DNA of 64,000 nucleotides from Rheinheimera sp. (GCA_003543135.1 DPJG01000023.1:124001-188000); one strand, 5' to 3'; counted from the first letter of the stretch, positions 16,834 through 26,716 are shown. Notes: generated by a model from the letters alone, not told the origin. A program made the numbers and translations.

Positions 16834-16866
16834 ACAAAGGACTGGTTTCAGTCCTTTGTGTTTTTT
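16834..16866 (+). terminator. Terminator after prc
   Basis: A perfect 11-bp stem (ACAAAGGACTG at 16834-16844, CAGTCCTTTGT at 16849-16859) with a GTTT loop is followed by GTTTTTT. Confidence 0.9.
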
Positions 16867-16891
16867 GTGTCGTTTATTTTAGGTTTTACGC

Positions 16892-18271
16892 ATGTTACAG
16901 CGCCGTCCATCTGTTCATGGCCAATGGTCCAGCCGTTTTACTTTTATTATCGCCGCTACCGGTGCCGCCGTAGGTCTTGGCAATATCTGGAAATTCCCAT
17001 ACATCATGGGACAAAACGGCGGTGGGGCCTTTGTGCTCGTCTATCTGCTGGCCATTTTGTTAATTGGTTTGCCGGTCCTGATGGCCGAAGTGCTGATGGG
17101 TAAAAGAGGGCGACAAAGCCCTGGTTTATCCGCACGCATGCTGGCGCTGGAAGCTAATGCCCATCCTTATTGGCAACTGACCGGCTGGATTGGTCTTTTT
17201 GCCGGCTTTTTGATTTTGTCATTTTATTCAGTGATCGCCGGCTGGGCTTTTGCTTATGTTGGCAAAGCGGCCACAGGGGAATTTGCCGGTAAATCCGCTA
17301 CTGAACTTGGGCAGATGTTCGGTCAGTTTTCCACAGATAGCAGTAGTTTGTTGCTCTGGACCACAGTCGTCATCGTGACCACCTGTGCTGTTGTTGCGCG
17401 TGGTCTGAAAAACGGCCTGGAACGCACGATAAAATGGATGATGCCGGCTTTGTATTTGTTATTGGTTGGAATGGCAATTTACGCTAGTTTAACCGGAGAG
17501 TTTTTACAAGCTGTCCGTTTTATGTTTTACCCGGACTTTTCCAAACTGACGATGAATGGGGTACTGATTGCGCTGGGCCATGCCTTTTTCAGCCTGAGTT
17601 TGGCCTCGGGCGTGATGATGATTTATGGTGCTTATTTGCCCAATAACGTTTCTATAGTGCGCACTTCGGTGTGGATAGCACTGGCTGATACGTCAGTGGC
17701 GCTCATTGCAGCTATGGTCATTTATCCGATAGTGTTCGGTCAGGGACTGGATGCAGGTCAGGGGCCCGGGCTTATTTTTGTTACCTTGCCGGTGGCTTTT
17801 GCCACTATGCCGGGCGGTGGTGTGCTCGGACCGGTATTTTTTATTATGCTGGTGCTGGCTGCATTTACTTCCACCATAGCCATGATGGAGTCGGTTGTGG
17901 CATGGCTGGTTGAATCCAAAGGCTTTAACCGTGTGCCGGCCGCTGTGCTTGGTGGTCTGGTACTCTGGAGTTTAAGTCTGTTAACGGTCTTTTCTTTTAG
18001 CGGCGCCAGCTGGTCACAGTTTGACATTCACTTTATTGGCAAAGACGTTCACAACTTTTTTGAGTTCATCGATCATCTGACCTCAGATATTCTGCTACCT
18101 CTCGGCGGCTTGTCGGTGGCATTATTTACCGGTTGGGTGATGAAACGTCATGCCATCGAAGAAGAGTTGAATACAACGCCACTTGCTTATACTATCTGGC
18201 GCTTCTGTATCCGCTGGTTCACACCTGTGGCAATAGCTGCAGTGTTTTTGAATCTGGTTGGCGTACTCTGA
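16892..18271 (+). CDS. Neurotransmitter:sodium symporter (SNF) family transporter
   Basis: This 459-residue membrane protein has the N-terminal NSS signature: FTFIIAATGAAVGLGNIWKF followed by PYIMGQNGGGAFVLVYL. This unwound first helix holds sodium and the substrate amino acid in LeuT. About 11-12 hydrophobic segments follow. Bacterial members usually import tryptophan, tyrosine, leucine or alanine with Na+; the substrate cannot be fixed here. It starts at ATG 16892 just after the prc terminator and lies 41 bp upstream of nhaC, so the two sodium-linked genes may share a transcript. The gap between them holds a GCCCTTAAGGGC palindrome at 18287-18298 with no T tract. Confidence 0.9.
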   Translation: MLQRRPSVHGQWSSRFTFIIAATGAAVGLGNIWKFPYIMGQNGGGAFVLVYLLAILLIGLPVLMAEVLMGKRGRQSPGLSARMLALEANAHPYWQLTGWIGLFAGFLILSFYSVIAGWAFAYVGKAATGEFAGKSATELGQMFGQFSTDSSSLLLWTTVVIVTTCAVVARGLKNGLERTIKWMMPALYLLLVGMAIYASLTGEFLQAVRFMFYPDFSKLTMNGVLIALGHAFFSLSLASGVMMIYGAYLPNNVSIVRTSVWIALADTSVALIAAMVIYPIVFGQGLDAGQGPGLIFVTLPVAFATMPGGGVLGPVFFIMLVLAAFTSTIAMMESVVAWLVESKGFNRVPAAVLGGLVLWSLSLLTVFSFSGASWSQFDIHFIGKDVHNFFEFIDHLTSDILLPLGGLSVALFTGWVMKRHAIEEELNTTPLAYTIWRFCIRWFTPVAIAAVFLNLVGVL

Positions 18272-18312
18272 CAATTACAAAAAACGCCCTTAAGGGCAAC
18301 TGAGTAGCAATA

Positions 18313-19788
18313 ATGACAAATCAAATCAAAAAACCCAGTCTGCTGGATGCGTTAATTCCACTGGTGGTATTAATCATCCTGTTAAGCCTGTCGGTATACC
18401 TTTACGGCAGTGATTCTTCATATGGTCCTAACCAAATCGCGCTTTTTGTTGGGGCTGCTATCGCCGTCATTATCGGTTTAAAAAATGGTTACAGCTGGGC
18501 AGAGATGGAAAAAGCCATGATCCATGGCATTTCATTGTCGCTCGGCGCAGTACTGATTTTGTTTGCTGTGGGCGCACTGATTGGCACCTGGTTATTAGCA
18601 GGTACAGTACCGGCGTTAATTTATTACGGGCTGCAAGTGCTGGATCCTGCCTGGTTTTATGCGGCAACCTGTATTTTGTGTGCCATTGTGTCTATGTCGA
18701 TCGGCAGCTCATGGACTACAGCCGCAACCATCGGTGTGGCGCTGATTGGCGTATCGGTGGGGCTTGGTTTGTCTGAAGTCATCACTGCGGGTGCTATTAT
18801 CAGTGGCGCTTATTTTGGCGATAAAATATCGCCTTTGTCTGACACCACCAACCTGGCGCCTGCAGTGGCGGGTGCTGAGTTGTTTGACCATATCCGTCAT
18901 ATGACCTGGACCACAATTCCAAGTCTGGTGATTGCCATTGTTATTTTTGCAGCATTAGGCATAAACAGCGGTGCTGTGGCTGATGCGGAAAAAATCGTCA
19001 AACTCAGCGCTGATTTACAGGCGCAGTTTAATATCGGCTTGCTGAACCTGGTACCTATGCTGGTGTTGATGATCATGGCGATTAAAAAAGTACCAGCTTT
19101 CCCAACGGTATTTATCGGTGCATTACTGGGTGGTGTCTGGGCATTGCTGTTCCAGCCTGAACTGGTTAATAAAATGGCGGATGACGCTTTGCCGGCAGCG
19201 CTTGGCTTGCTCAAAGTGATCTGGAGCACATTACATAGCGGTTTTGTGATTGAAAGCGGCAATGCTGAACTGGATAAGTTATTGTCCGGCGGTGGTATGG
19301 CAAAAATGATGAACACAGTCTGGCTGATTATGTCGGCCATGGTATTTGGTTCAGTGCTGGAGCACACTGGATTATTGCGCCGTTTTGTGGAAGCTATTCT
19401 GGCCAAAGCGCATAGCACAGGCTCTTTAATCACCAGCACTATTGCGACCTGTATTGCGACCAATATTCTGACGGCAGATCAATATATGGCCATTGTGATG
19501 CCGGGCAGAATGTACAAAGAGGAATTTGCCAGAAGAGGGCTGGCACCGGTGAATCTGTCACGCACGCTGGAAGATGGTGGCACCATTACCAGCCCGCTGG
19601 TGCCCTGGAATACCTGTGGTGCCTATATGCATGGCGTGCTCAATGTCAGTCCGCTGGAATACATTTTTTATGCGTTCTTTAACCTGATTAATCCGGTTTT
19701 GGCCATTATCTATGCGTACTGCGGTATCAAGATCCTGAAACTGACACCACCAACGTCAGTGCCAAATCCAGTGGCAATTAAAGGCTGA
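18313..19788 (+). CDS. nhaC: Na+/H+ antiporter NhaC
   Basis: A 491-residue polytopic protein of the NhaC family. It has the diagnostic loop ISGAYFGDKISPLSDTTNLA around residue 160-180, the segment SMSIGSSWTTAATIGVALIG, and DGGTITSPLVPWNTCGAYM in the C-terminal half. NhaC exports Na+ in exchange for protons and supports growth at alkaline pH or high salt. Placing it behind a Na+-dependent amino-acid importer gives a simple sodium circuit, an inference from position only. Related malate-lactate antiporters (MleN) share this fold, so some caution about the exact ions is fair. A terminator follows at 19841. Confidence 0.9.
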   Translation: MTNQIKKPSLLDALIPLVVLIILLSLSVYLYGSDSSYGPNQIALFVGAAIAVIIGLKNGYSWAEMEKAMIHGISLSLGAVLILFAVGALIGTWLLAGTVPALIYYGLQVLDPAWFYAATCILCAIVSMSIGSSWTTAATIGVALIGVSVGLGLSEVITAGAIISGAYFGDKISPLSDTTNLAPAVAGAELFDHIRHMTWTTIPSLVIAIVIFAALGINSGAVADAEKIVKLSADLQAQFNIGLLNLVPMLVLMIMAIKKVPAFPTVFIGALLGGVWALLFQPELVNKMADDALPAALGLLKVIWSTLHSGFVIESGNAELDKLLSGGGMAKMMNTVWLIMSAMVFGSVLEHTGLLRRFVEAILAKAHSTGSLITSTIATCIATNILTADQYMAIVMPGRMYKEEFARRGLAPVNLSRTLEDGGTITSPLVPWNTCGAYMHGVLNVSPLEYIFYAFFNLINPVLAIIYAYCGIKILKLTPPTSVPNPVAIKG

Positions 19789-19840
19789 TGTTATTGCAGC
19801 GGTCGCTGTAATATCGTTTAGCCCGTCGTGTAAAACTAAA

Positions 19841-19867
19841 AAACCTGAGCTTGCTCAGGTTTTTTTA
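19841..19867 (+). terminator. Terminator after nhaC
   Basis: AACCTGA and TCAGGTT, extended by further A/T pairs, flank a GCTTGC loop and lead into a T tract. Confidence 0.85.
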
Positions 19868-19978
19868 TGTCATCCAATATATCGGGGCAAGCAAAGCAGG
19901 TTGCACAGGCCACTGATTTCAGTACACTTGCCACAACTGCAGCAAGGCACAACACCAGCAATGAACAACGGAGCAATT

Positions 19979-22579
19979 ATGAGTCAAACCCGCCTGGCAA
20001 AAAGATTAGCTGACTATCAGGCCCCATCTTATGCCATTGATAGCATTGAGCTTGAGTTTGATTTAGCACCGGAACAAACCCGGGTTACAGCCATCAGCCA
20101 ATGGCGCAGAACAGGCGAAGTTAAGCCACTGGTTCTGGATGGTCAGTATCTGCAACTTGAGGGGGTTTGGCTCAACGGGACCTTGGTCACAAACTATCAG
20201 CTTGATGACGAACAGCTGATATTAGAGGCCTTGCCTGACGTCTTTGAACTGAAAATAGTGACACTGCTCAACCCGGCTGCCAATACAGCACTGGAGGGTT
20301 TATACCTGTCCAATGGCGCTTATTGCACCCAATGTGAAGCCGAAGGATTCCGGCGTATTACTTATTATCCGGACCGACCTGACATGCTGGCCGTGTTTAC
20401 CACACATATCATTGCCGACAGCAGCAAGTTTCCGCACCTGTTGTCCAACGGCAATCAAACGGCCTCTGCGTTACTCGCCGATGGCAGACGCCGTGTCAGC
20501 TGGTTCGACCCTTTCCCGAAGCCTTGTTATTTATTTGCCTTAGTCGCAGGTGATTTTGATGTGCTCGAAGATTGCTATCAGACCCGCAGCGGCCGAGAGG
20601 TCAAGCTGGCGTTTTATGTGGATAAAGGCAATAAAAGCCGCGCCGAATTTGCCATGGCGTCGCTGAAAAAAGCCATGCGCTGGGATGAAACCACCTATGG
20701 GCTGGAATACGACCTTGATGTGTATATGGTGGTGGCTGTCGACTTTTTTAATATGGGCGCGATGGAAAATAAAGGCCTGAATATTTTTAACAGCAAATAC
20801 GTGCTGGCTGATGCAGAGTCGGCTACCGACACCGACTATTTCCATATTGAAAGTATTATCGGCCATGAATATTTCCATAACTGGACTGGCAACAGAGTGA
20901 CTTGCCGGGACTGGTTCCAGCTCAGTTTAAAAGAAGGCCTGACGGTGTTTCGTGATCAGCAGTTCAGCGCTGATATGGGATCACCAACTTTGTGCCGTAT
21001 TGACGCGATAAAAACCATCCGCACTGCCCAGTTTGCCGAAGACGCAGGCCCTATGGCGCACCCGATCCGGCCGGAACAAGTGCTGGAGATGAATAATTTT
21101 TATACAGTTACAGTGTACGATAAAGGCGCTGAAGTGATCCGGATGCAACACACTTTGCTGGGTGCTGCCGGCTTTCGCAAAGGGATGGATTTATATTTTT
21201 CCCGCCATGATGGTCAGGCCGTTACCTGCGATGACTTTGTGCAGGCAATGCAGGACGCCAGCGCTGTTGATCTTCAGCAGTTCCGCCGCTGGTACCAGCA
21301 AGCCGGTACCCCGGTACTAAGCGCAACCTACCGCTACAACAGTGCTGAACAAAGCCTGTATTTACGCCTGAGCCAGCACACTCCAGCAACAGCAGATGGC
21401 AGTGCCAAGTTACCGCTGGTGTTACCGGTGCGCTTTGAACTTGTCAGTGCCGGCACAGATTATCATCATCAGGAACTTTTGGTACTGAAAGAAGAAGCGA
21501 CAGAGTGGCGTTTTAACAAGGTGCCTGCAGATGTAGTGCCGGTGTTATTGGCCGATTTTTCTGCACCTGTGAAACTACAGGTGCAGTACCAAACAGCAGA
21601 TCTGTTGCTTATCGCCGCCAAAGCGCAGGACGGGGTAGCGCGTTGGGACGCCATGCAGCAACTGTGGTCAGGTCTGGTTCATCAGGCCGTTGAACAAATG
21701 GCAACAGCACAACAAAAAGCAGTCACCATACAATCAGCAGTCATGATTCCTGAGCCGCTGCTGGCCAGTATGCGGCAGCTACTGCAACAGCCGCTGGCTG
21801 ATTTGGCTTTTACTGCAGAGTTATTAACACTGCCTGGTTACGATACCCTGGCTGAGCAATATGATGAGATCCCGGTTGATGCAATTTTGCAAAGCTTAAA
21901 GGATTTCCGCCAACAAATAGCCCGCGCTTTGCAGCCTGATTTACTGGCCTGTTACCACAAATTACCGCGCGCTCCCTATCAGTATTCTCAGACCCAAACC
22001 GGCAACAGGCAGCTTCAGGCGTTGTGCCTGTCGTATTTGGCGCTGAGTGGCCATGATGAACTGATACTTTCGCATTATCAGCAGTCGGACAATATGACTG
22101 ACCGCCTGGCTGCTATTAAAGCTGCAGTTTTTGCTGAAAGTAATACTGCTGCAACTATGCTGACCGATCTCGGTCAACGTTTTGCACAGAACCCGCAAGT
22201 GTTTGATAAATGGGCCAGCGTGCAGGCAATCAGCCCATCGCCCGCTGTCTTTGACAGTCTTAGCGCTTTATCTGAGTGCCCGCAATTTAGCTGGACCAAC
22301 CCCAACAGGGTAAGGGCTGTGTATGGTGCTTTTGCCATGCAGAATCCGCTGCAGTTCCACCGCACTGACGGTAAGGGCTATCTGTTGCTGACTCAAATCC
22401 TGCAAAAACTTGATAGGGTAAATCCGCAGTTGACAGCCAGGCTGGTCACGCCGTTGTTGTCCTGGAAACGCTTTGACCCAAACCGGCAACAGCTGATGCA
22501 AAATCAGCTGCAGCAACTGCTCGCGTTACCGGAACTGAGCAATGATTTGTATGAAAAGGTCAGCCGAAGCCTGCAGTGA
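19979..22579 (+). CDS. pepN: Aminopeptidase N
   Basis: An 866-residue cytoplasmic M1 aminopeptidase close in length to E. coli PepN. The exopeptidase motif GAMEN is at 260-264, the zinc ligands HEYFH at 296-300, and Glu319 lies in LKEGLTVFRDQQF. These positions are within a residue or two of those in E. coli PepN. The C-terminal half is the helical DUF3458-type ARM domain. ATG 19979 is chosen because GGAG is at 19970-19973; the longer frame from 19901 lacks family similarity. It removes N-terminal residues from peptides in the final step of protein turnover. Its stop overlaps the start of the DUF2835 gene by one base. Confidence 0.95.
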   Translation: MSQTRLAKRLADYQAPSYAIDSIELEFDLAPEQTRVTAISQWRRTGEVKPLVLDGQYLQLEGVWLNGTLVTNYQLDDEQLILEALPDVFELKIVTLLNPAANTALEGLYLSNGAYCTQCEAEGFRRITYYPDRPDMLAVFTTHIIADSSKFPHLLSNGNQTASALLADGRRRVSWFDPFPKPCYLFALVAGDFDVLEDCYQTRSGREVKLAFYVDKGNKSRAEFAMASLKKAMRWDETTYGLEYDLDVYMVVAVDFFNMGAMENKGLNIFNSKYVLADAESATDTDYFHIESIIGHEYFHNWTGNRVTCRDWFQLSLKEGLTVFRDQQFSADMGSPTLCRIDAIKTIRTAQFAEDAGPMAHPIRPEQVLEMNNFYTVTVYDKGAEVIRMQHTLLGAAGFRKGMDLYFSRHDGQAVTCDDFVQAMQDASAVDLQQFRRWYQQAGTPVLSATYRYNSAEQSLYLRLSQHTPATADGSAKLPLVLPVRFELVSAGTDYHHQELLVLKEEATEWRFNKVPADVVPVLLADFSAPVKLQVQYQTADLLLIAAKAQDGVARWDAMQQLWSGLVHQAVEQMATAQQKAVTIQSAVMIPEPLLASMRQLLQQPLADLAFTAELLTLPGYDTLAEQYDEIPVDAILQSLKDFRQQIARALQPDLLACYHKLPRAPYQYSQTQTGNRQLQALCLSYLALSGHDELILSHYQQSDNMTDRLAAIKAAVFAESNTAATMLTDLGQRFAQNPQVFDKWASVQAISPSPAVFDSLSALSECPQFSWTNPNRVRAVYGAFAMQNPLQFHRTDGKGYLLLTQILQKLDRVNPQLTARLVTPLLSWKRFDPNRQQLMQNQLQQLLALPELSNDLYEKVSRSLQ

Positions 22580-22803
22580 TGAACAAAACCTATAGATTTC
22601 ACGCAGTGCTGAGTGCAGAGCAGTGCCTGGCGTATTATCAGGGTGCTATTACACAGGTGTTAGTGTGGGCAGACAGCGGCGAAAAAGTGCAGCTGCCTGC
22701 CCATCATTTCCGGCCTTATATCAGTCATTTTGGCTTAAATGGTTATTTTGAACTGACGACTACAGCAACAGGCAAGTTTATTGCTCTTAAAAAAATAAAT
22801 TAG
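22579..22803 (+). CDS. DUF2835 family small protein
   Basis: A 74-residue protein matching DUF2835, a small family found mainly in Shewanella, Vibrio, Pseudomonas and relatives. Recognisable features are the start YRFHAVLSAEQCLAYYQG, the centre VQLPAHHFRPYISHFGLNGYFEL, and the end on a basic strand. The A of its ATG is the last base of the pepN stop codon, so translation is coupled to pepN; an in-frame GTG lies three bases earlier. There is no signal peptide. Function is not known; a role linked to peptide use is only a guess from the operon. Confidence 0.85.
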   Translation: MNKTYRFHAVLSAEQCLAYYQGAITQVLVWADSGEKVQLPAHHFRPYISHFGLNGYFELTTTATGKFIALKKIN

Positions 22804-23120
22804 AGCAGCTACTTTAAACGGTAGATTAAAACGCAAGCTGGATTTTTTTGCTATTTGCCTTTTGTTTTCATGAGCTTAGCCCTTATTCGTACATTTTTTG
22901 TAAACCCAGTTAAACTAAGGTCGGGCCAATACTGACAGAAGTAGGCTGTTCGCAGAAAAAACTAAAGACAAATCAACAGATTTACGACATCGCAAGCCTT
23001 GCGCCCTTTATAAAATGATGTAATTATTTTACCCAAGTGAGCAGAGATCAGAGCAGTTGAACCGGCTCATTCATTAAAAAAACAAAATAGACCTGCAGGG
23101 ACAGGGGGGGAGATCACAAG
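22804..23120 (+). promoter_or_regulatory. Intergenic region upstream of the DUF1302 cluster
   Basis: These 317 AT-rich bases contain no credible gene. They must carry the promoter and leader of the envelope cluster; I see no convincing -35/-10 pair and no strong inverted repeat. A G-rich ribosome binding site (GGGGGGAG at 23105-23112) precedes the DUF1302 start. Confidence 0.4.
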
Positions 23121-25289
23121 ATGAACAAAAGGCCATTTGCCTTTGCTAAAAATCCTTTAGCAATAGGTGTCGCGTCTGCGCTGTTAGCCTTGTCTGCAAC
23201 ATCCATTCAAGCCGCCAGTTATACATTAGGCGACGACGTAGAAGTTGTATTTGACTCAAGCTTTTCTTATGGCGCCAGCTGGCGCGCTGAAGACAGAAAC
23301 TGGGACACTATCAGTAAAGCCAACAATCCGGCGCTGAACTGGACCGGTTACAACGCCGCAAGTAACACTATCTACACCTCGTCACAAGTCTGGCAACAAA
23401 CAGGCGGTTATTCATCAAACGGTGATGCCGGCAACCTGAACTATGACAAAGGTGATATGTTCTCTGAGCTGTTTAAAGGCACTCACGAATTATCAGTGAC
23501 CAAAGGTGATTTTGGTCTTTTCACCCGTTTTATGTATTTTTACGACGCTGCACTGATGGACAATGATGGTGCTTACACCAATCCGGTATCGGGCAACAGA
23601 GTCGATCCATGTGCTGACGATGAAGGCCGCGATTTAGCCTGTCGTGACCTGCGTTTATTAGATGCTTATGTATTTGCCAATTTTGCGCTGAATGATGGTG
23701 CAAACCCGTTATCCATCCGTGTGGGTAATCAGGTACTCAGCTGGGGTGAAAGTACGTTAATCCAGCACGGTATCAACATCACGCCAATCGATGTGGGTAT
23801 CGCCCGTTTACCAGGTGCCGACTTAAAAGAAGCTTATATTCCGGTAGGGATGATTTCAGCGTCTTTAGGTTTAACCGAGCAGCTGTCGGCTGAAGTGTTT
23901 TATCAATACGACTGGCAAAACAGCTACCTGCCGGTGCCAGGCACTTATTTCTCCACCAACGACTTTGCCGGTAAAGGCGGTTATAACCAGAATATTCAGT
24001 TAGGTTTTGCCGGTAACCCGGATCTTGATTTATCCACCTTGCTGGCTGGTTTAAACAGCATAGGCACTAATATCAAAGCGGCCAGCGCTGTGCTTGCCAA
24101 CCCACAGGCTTCTGCCGCGCAAAAAGCCCAGGCTCAGGCTGCAATCAGCGCTTTATCAGCGTCTTATCTGGCCTATCCAACCAAAGTGACTCTGCGTCCT
24201 TATGGCGACGCCGGTGAAATTGAGCCGGAAGACGGTGGTCAGTATGGTGCCAAGTTAGAATATTTCGCGCCTGAACTGAACGACACTGAATTTGCTTTGT
24301 ATTACATGAATTACCACAGCCGCACGCCGGTTATTTCAGGTATCGCTTCTGACTTCAGATTGGCGGCAGTGCAGGCTGATATCGGTTATCTGGTCGCCAA
24401 TGCCGGCAATATGACCAAAGAAAACGTGTCGAACCTTAAAGGCATGTCAAAGGGTCTGATTGAATATCCGGAAGATATCAAGCTGTATGGCTTTAGCTTT
24501 AACACTACACTGGAAGGTACTTCTATCGCCGGTGAGTTAGCTTACCGTCAGGATGAACCGCTGCAGATTGACGACGTAGAAATTCTGTATGCAGGTATGC
24601 CGGAGCAGCTTGCCAATGGCGCAGCAACAAATCCGGCACTGGCAAACTTCCTCGGTTTTGCCGGTATTTCACAAATTGGCCGCTATGATGGTAAAAAAGT
24701 TCAGCCGGGTGAATTTGCCCAGGGTTACATCCTGGCTGATACCACTCAGGCGCAGGTGACCATTACCCATTTATTTGGCCCTGTACTGAATACTGATAAC
24801 TTCACTTTATTGGCGGAAATTGGCGGTATCAAAATCAAAGATATGCCACATCAGGACATACTGCGGTTAAACGGTCCAAACACCGACCGTAGCGGTTATC
24901 CACTGATGGGAACCAATGGTGTAGGCGGTCCTTTAGTGATTAAAACCGGTTTACACACTGGTTTATCCAATGGCGCGGAAACCAACCCGTTCCCGACTGC
25001 TTCAGCGTGGGGTTACCGTGTCGTTGCCAAAGCAGACTACAACAACGTCTTGGCCGGTGTGAACCTGTCACAACGTCTGACCTTCTCACATGACGTGAAT
25101 GGTATTACACCTGATCCACTGTTTATGTTCTCTGAAGATAAGAAATCGCTGAGCTATGCTGTCAGCTTCGATTATCTGAACCAATGGTCAGCTGAAATTT
25201 CCTACAACGCCTTCTTCGACGGTGTAGGCACCACCAATAACACTGAAGACCGTGATTTTGTGTCTTTTAACATTAAATACTCATTATAA
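23121..25289 (+). CDS. DUF1302 outer-membrane protein
   Basis: This 722-residue exported protein has a signal peptide (MNKRPFAFAKNPLAIGVASA, then LLALSATSIQAA). The body has alternating polar and aromatic residues with many Asn/Gly turns and ends in FNIKYSL, whose terminal region fits the beta-signal of an outer-membrane barrel. DUF1302 features include GDDVEVVFDSSFSYGASWR near the N-terminus and RVGNQVLSWGESTLIQHGIN. It is the first gene of a four-gene cluster (DUF1302, DUF1329, YCF48, RND) that recurs in Pseudomonas, Shewanella and marine bacteria. The role is inferred to be the outer-membrane component of a lipid or hydrophobic-substrate pathway; this is not shown by sequence alone. Confidence 0.85.
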   Translation: MNKRPFAFAKNPLAIGVASALLALSATSIQAASYTLGDDVEVVFDSSFSYGASWRAEDRNWDTISKANNPALNWTGYNAASNTIYTSSQVWQQTGGYSSNGDAGNLNYDKGDMFSELFKGTHELSVTKGDFGLFTRFMYFYDAALMDNDGAYTNPVSGNRVDPCADDEGRDLACRDLRLLDAYVFANFALNDGANPLSIRVGNQVLSWGESTLIQHGINITPIDVGIARLPGADLKEAYIPVGMISASLGLTEQLSAEVFYQYDWQNSYLPVPGTYFSTNDFAGKGGYNQNIQLGFAGNPDLDLSTLLAGLNSIGTNIKAASAVLANPQASAAQKAQAQAAISALSASYLAYPTKVTLRPYGDAGEIEPEDGGQYGAKLEYFAPELNDTEFALYYMNYHSRTPVISGIASDFRLAAVQADIGYLVANAGNMTKENVSNLKGMSKGLIEYPEDIKLYGFSFNTTLEGTSIAGELAYRQDEPLQIDDVEILYAGMPEQLANGAATNPALANFLGFAGISQIGRYDGKKVQPGEFAQGYILADTTQAQVTITHLFGPVLNTDNFTLLAEIGGIKIKDMPHQDILRLNGPNTDRSGYPLMGTNGVGGPLVIKTGLHTGLSNGAETNPFPTASAWGYRVVAKADYNNVLAGVNLSQRLTFSHDVNGITPDPLFMFSEDKKSLSYAVSFDYLNQWSAEISYNAFFDGVGTTNNTEDRDFVSFNIKYSL

Positions 25290-25305
25290 GGGACGAGACA
25301 GTCTT

Positions 25306-26667
25306 ATGAAAAAACTCACCCTGCTATCGTCCGCGATTGCGCTGGTTTTAAGTTGTGGCGCAATGGCCAAAGTTGCACCAGACCAGGTTGCCCGTTTAGG
25401 TGCTGATTTAACGCCGCTTGGCGCGGAAAAAGCCGGTAATAAAGACGGCAGTATCCCAGCCTGGACCGGTGGTATTCAGTCGGCACCAGCTGGTTATAAA
25501 CCAGGTGATCACCACCCGGATCCATTTGCCGCTGATAAAGTGGTGTACACAGTGACCAAAGCCAATCTGGAACAATACAAATCGTTATTGTCTCCAGGTC
25601 AGCTGGCGCTGTTTAACCTGTATCCTGAAACCTTTAAAATGAACGTGTATCCAACACATCGTTCAGCGTCATACCCTCAGTATGTGTATGATGCAACTAA
25701 GGAAATTGCCGGCAAAGCCGAACTGGTGCAAGGTGGTAACGGTATTATCAATGCGGCTATTGGTATCCCGTTCCCAATCCCTGCCAATGGTCTGGAAGCA
25801 ATCTGGAACCACATAGTGCGGTTCCGTGGTGTGGCTGCAACCCGTAACGGCGGCCAGGCTGCACCAACAGCAACAGGCGCTTATACGCTCATCGGTTTTG
25901 ATGAACAAATTATGTTCAAATATTCAGACCAAAAAGCAACCGCTGAAGCACTGCAGGCAGAAAACATTCTTTTCCGCTTTAAACAGAGCGTGACCACTCC
26001 GGCACGTCTGGCTGGTACTGCACTGTTAGTTCATGAAACCATGGACCAGGTGAAAACACCACGTCAGGCCTGGACTTACAACACTGGTCAGCGCCGTGTA
26101 CGCCGTGCACCAAACGTGGCTTATGACGCGCCAGGTACAGCATCTGACGGTCTGCGTACTACAGATGATTTTGACATGTTTAACGGTTCACCAGACCGTT
26201 ATACCTGGGAGCTGAAAGGCAAACAGGAAATGTTAATTCCATACAACAGCTACAAGCTGCATAGTAAGGACACTAAATACGCCAGTCTGTTAACAGCTGG
26301 CCATTTAAACCCTGACTACGTACGCTGGGAAAAACACCGTGTTTGGGTGGTTGAAGCCAAGTTAAAAGATGGCATGCGTCACGTATACGGTAAACGGGTG
26401 TTTTATATCGACGAGGACAGCTGGCAGATCCATGTGGCGGACCTCTATGATGCACGTGGTGAGTTATACCGTGTCGCCACAGCCCATGGTCTGAACTATT
26501 ATGAAGTGCCAACCCACTGGAGTACACTCGAGGTCTATCATGATCTGAACTCGCGTCGTTATATTGCGATCGGTTTAGATAACGAAGACAAGATGTATGA
26601 TTTCTCAGTGAAATTATCAGATAACGACTTCACGCCAGCAGCGCTGCGCCGTGAGGGTACCCGTTGA
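25306..26667 (+). CDS. DUF1329 periplasmic protein (LolA/LolB-like fold family)
   Basis: A 453-residue protein with a signal peptide (MKKLTLLSSAIALVLSCGAM, cleavage after AMA) and the DUF1329 signature LGADLTPLGAEKAGNKDGSI followed by PAWTGG. DUF1329 proteins are often described as related to outer-membrane lipoprotein-sorting folds, which would suit a periplasmic carrier of lipids. ATG 25306 follows AAGGGACGAG and lies 16 bp after the DUF1302 stop, so the two genes are cotranscribed. A 13-bp terminator-like stem follows at 26682, separating this pair from the YCF48 and RND genes. No catalytic residues are evident. Confidence 0.85.
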   Translation: MKKLTLLSSAIALVLSCGAMAKVAPDQVARLGADLTPLGAEKAGNKDGSIPAWTGGIQSAPAGYKPGDHHPDPFAADKVVYTVTKANLEQYKSLLSPGQLALFNLYPETFKMNVYPTHRSASYPQYVYDATKEIAGKAELVQGGNGIINAAIGIPFPIPANGLEAIWNHIVRFRGVAATRNGGQAAPTATGAYTLIGFDEQIMFKYSDQKATAEALQAENILFRFKQSVTTPARLAGTALLVHETMDQVKTPRQAWTYNTGQRRVRRAPNVAYDAPGTASDGLRTTDDFDMFNGSPDRYTWELKGKQEMLIPYNSYKLHSKDTKYASLLTAGHLNPDYVRWEKHRVWVVEAKLKDGMRHVYGKRVFYIDEDSWQIHVADLYDARGELYRVATAHGLNYYEVPTHWSTLEVYHDLNSRRYIAIGLDNEDKMYDFSVKLSDNDFTPAALRREGTR

Positions 26668-26681
26668 TCTGAAAGTCCGGC

Positions 26682-26716
26682 AAAAACGGTTGGCTTGTTG
26701 CCAACCGTTTTTGTTT
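26682..26716 (+). terminator. Terminator-like hairpin inside the DUF1302-RND cluster
   Basis: A perfect 13-bp stem (26682-26694 with 26700-26712, core ACGGTTGGC/GCCAACCGT) and a 5-nt loop end in TTTTTGTTT. It lies between the DUF1329 gene and the YCF48 gene and should stop or reduce transcription into the second half of the cluster. Confidence 0.8.

Noticed and set aside
18287-18298. GCCCTTAAGGGC palindrome as a terminator between the NSS transporter gene and nhaC
   Set aside because: The spacer is too short for a stable loop and no T tract follows.
18897-19463. 188-codon minus-strand frame inside nhaC
   Set aside because: Antisense shadow of a conserved membrane protein; no ribosome binding site and no family resemblance.
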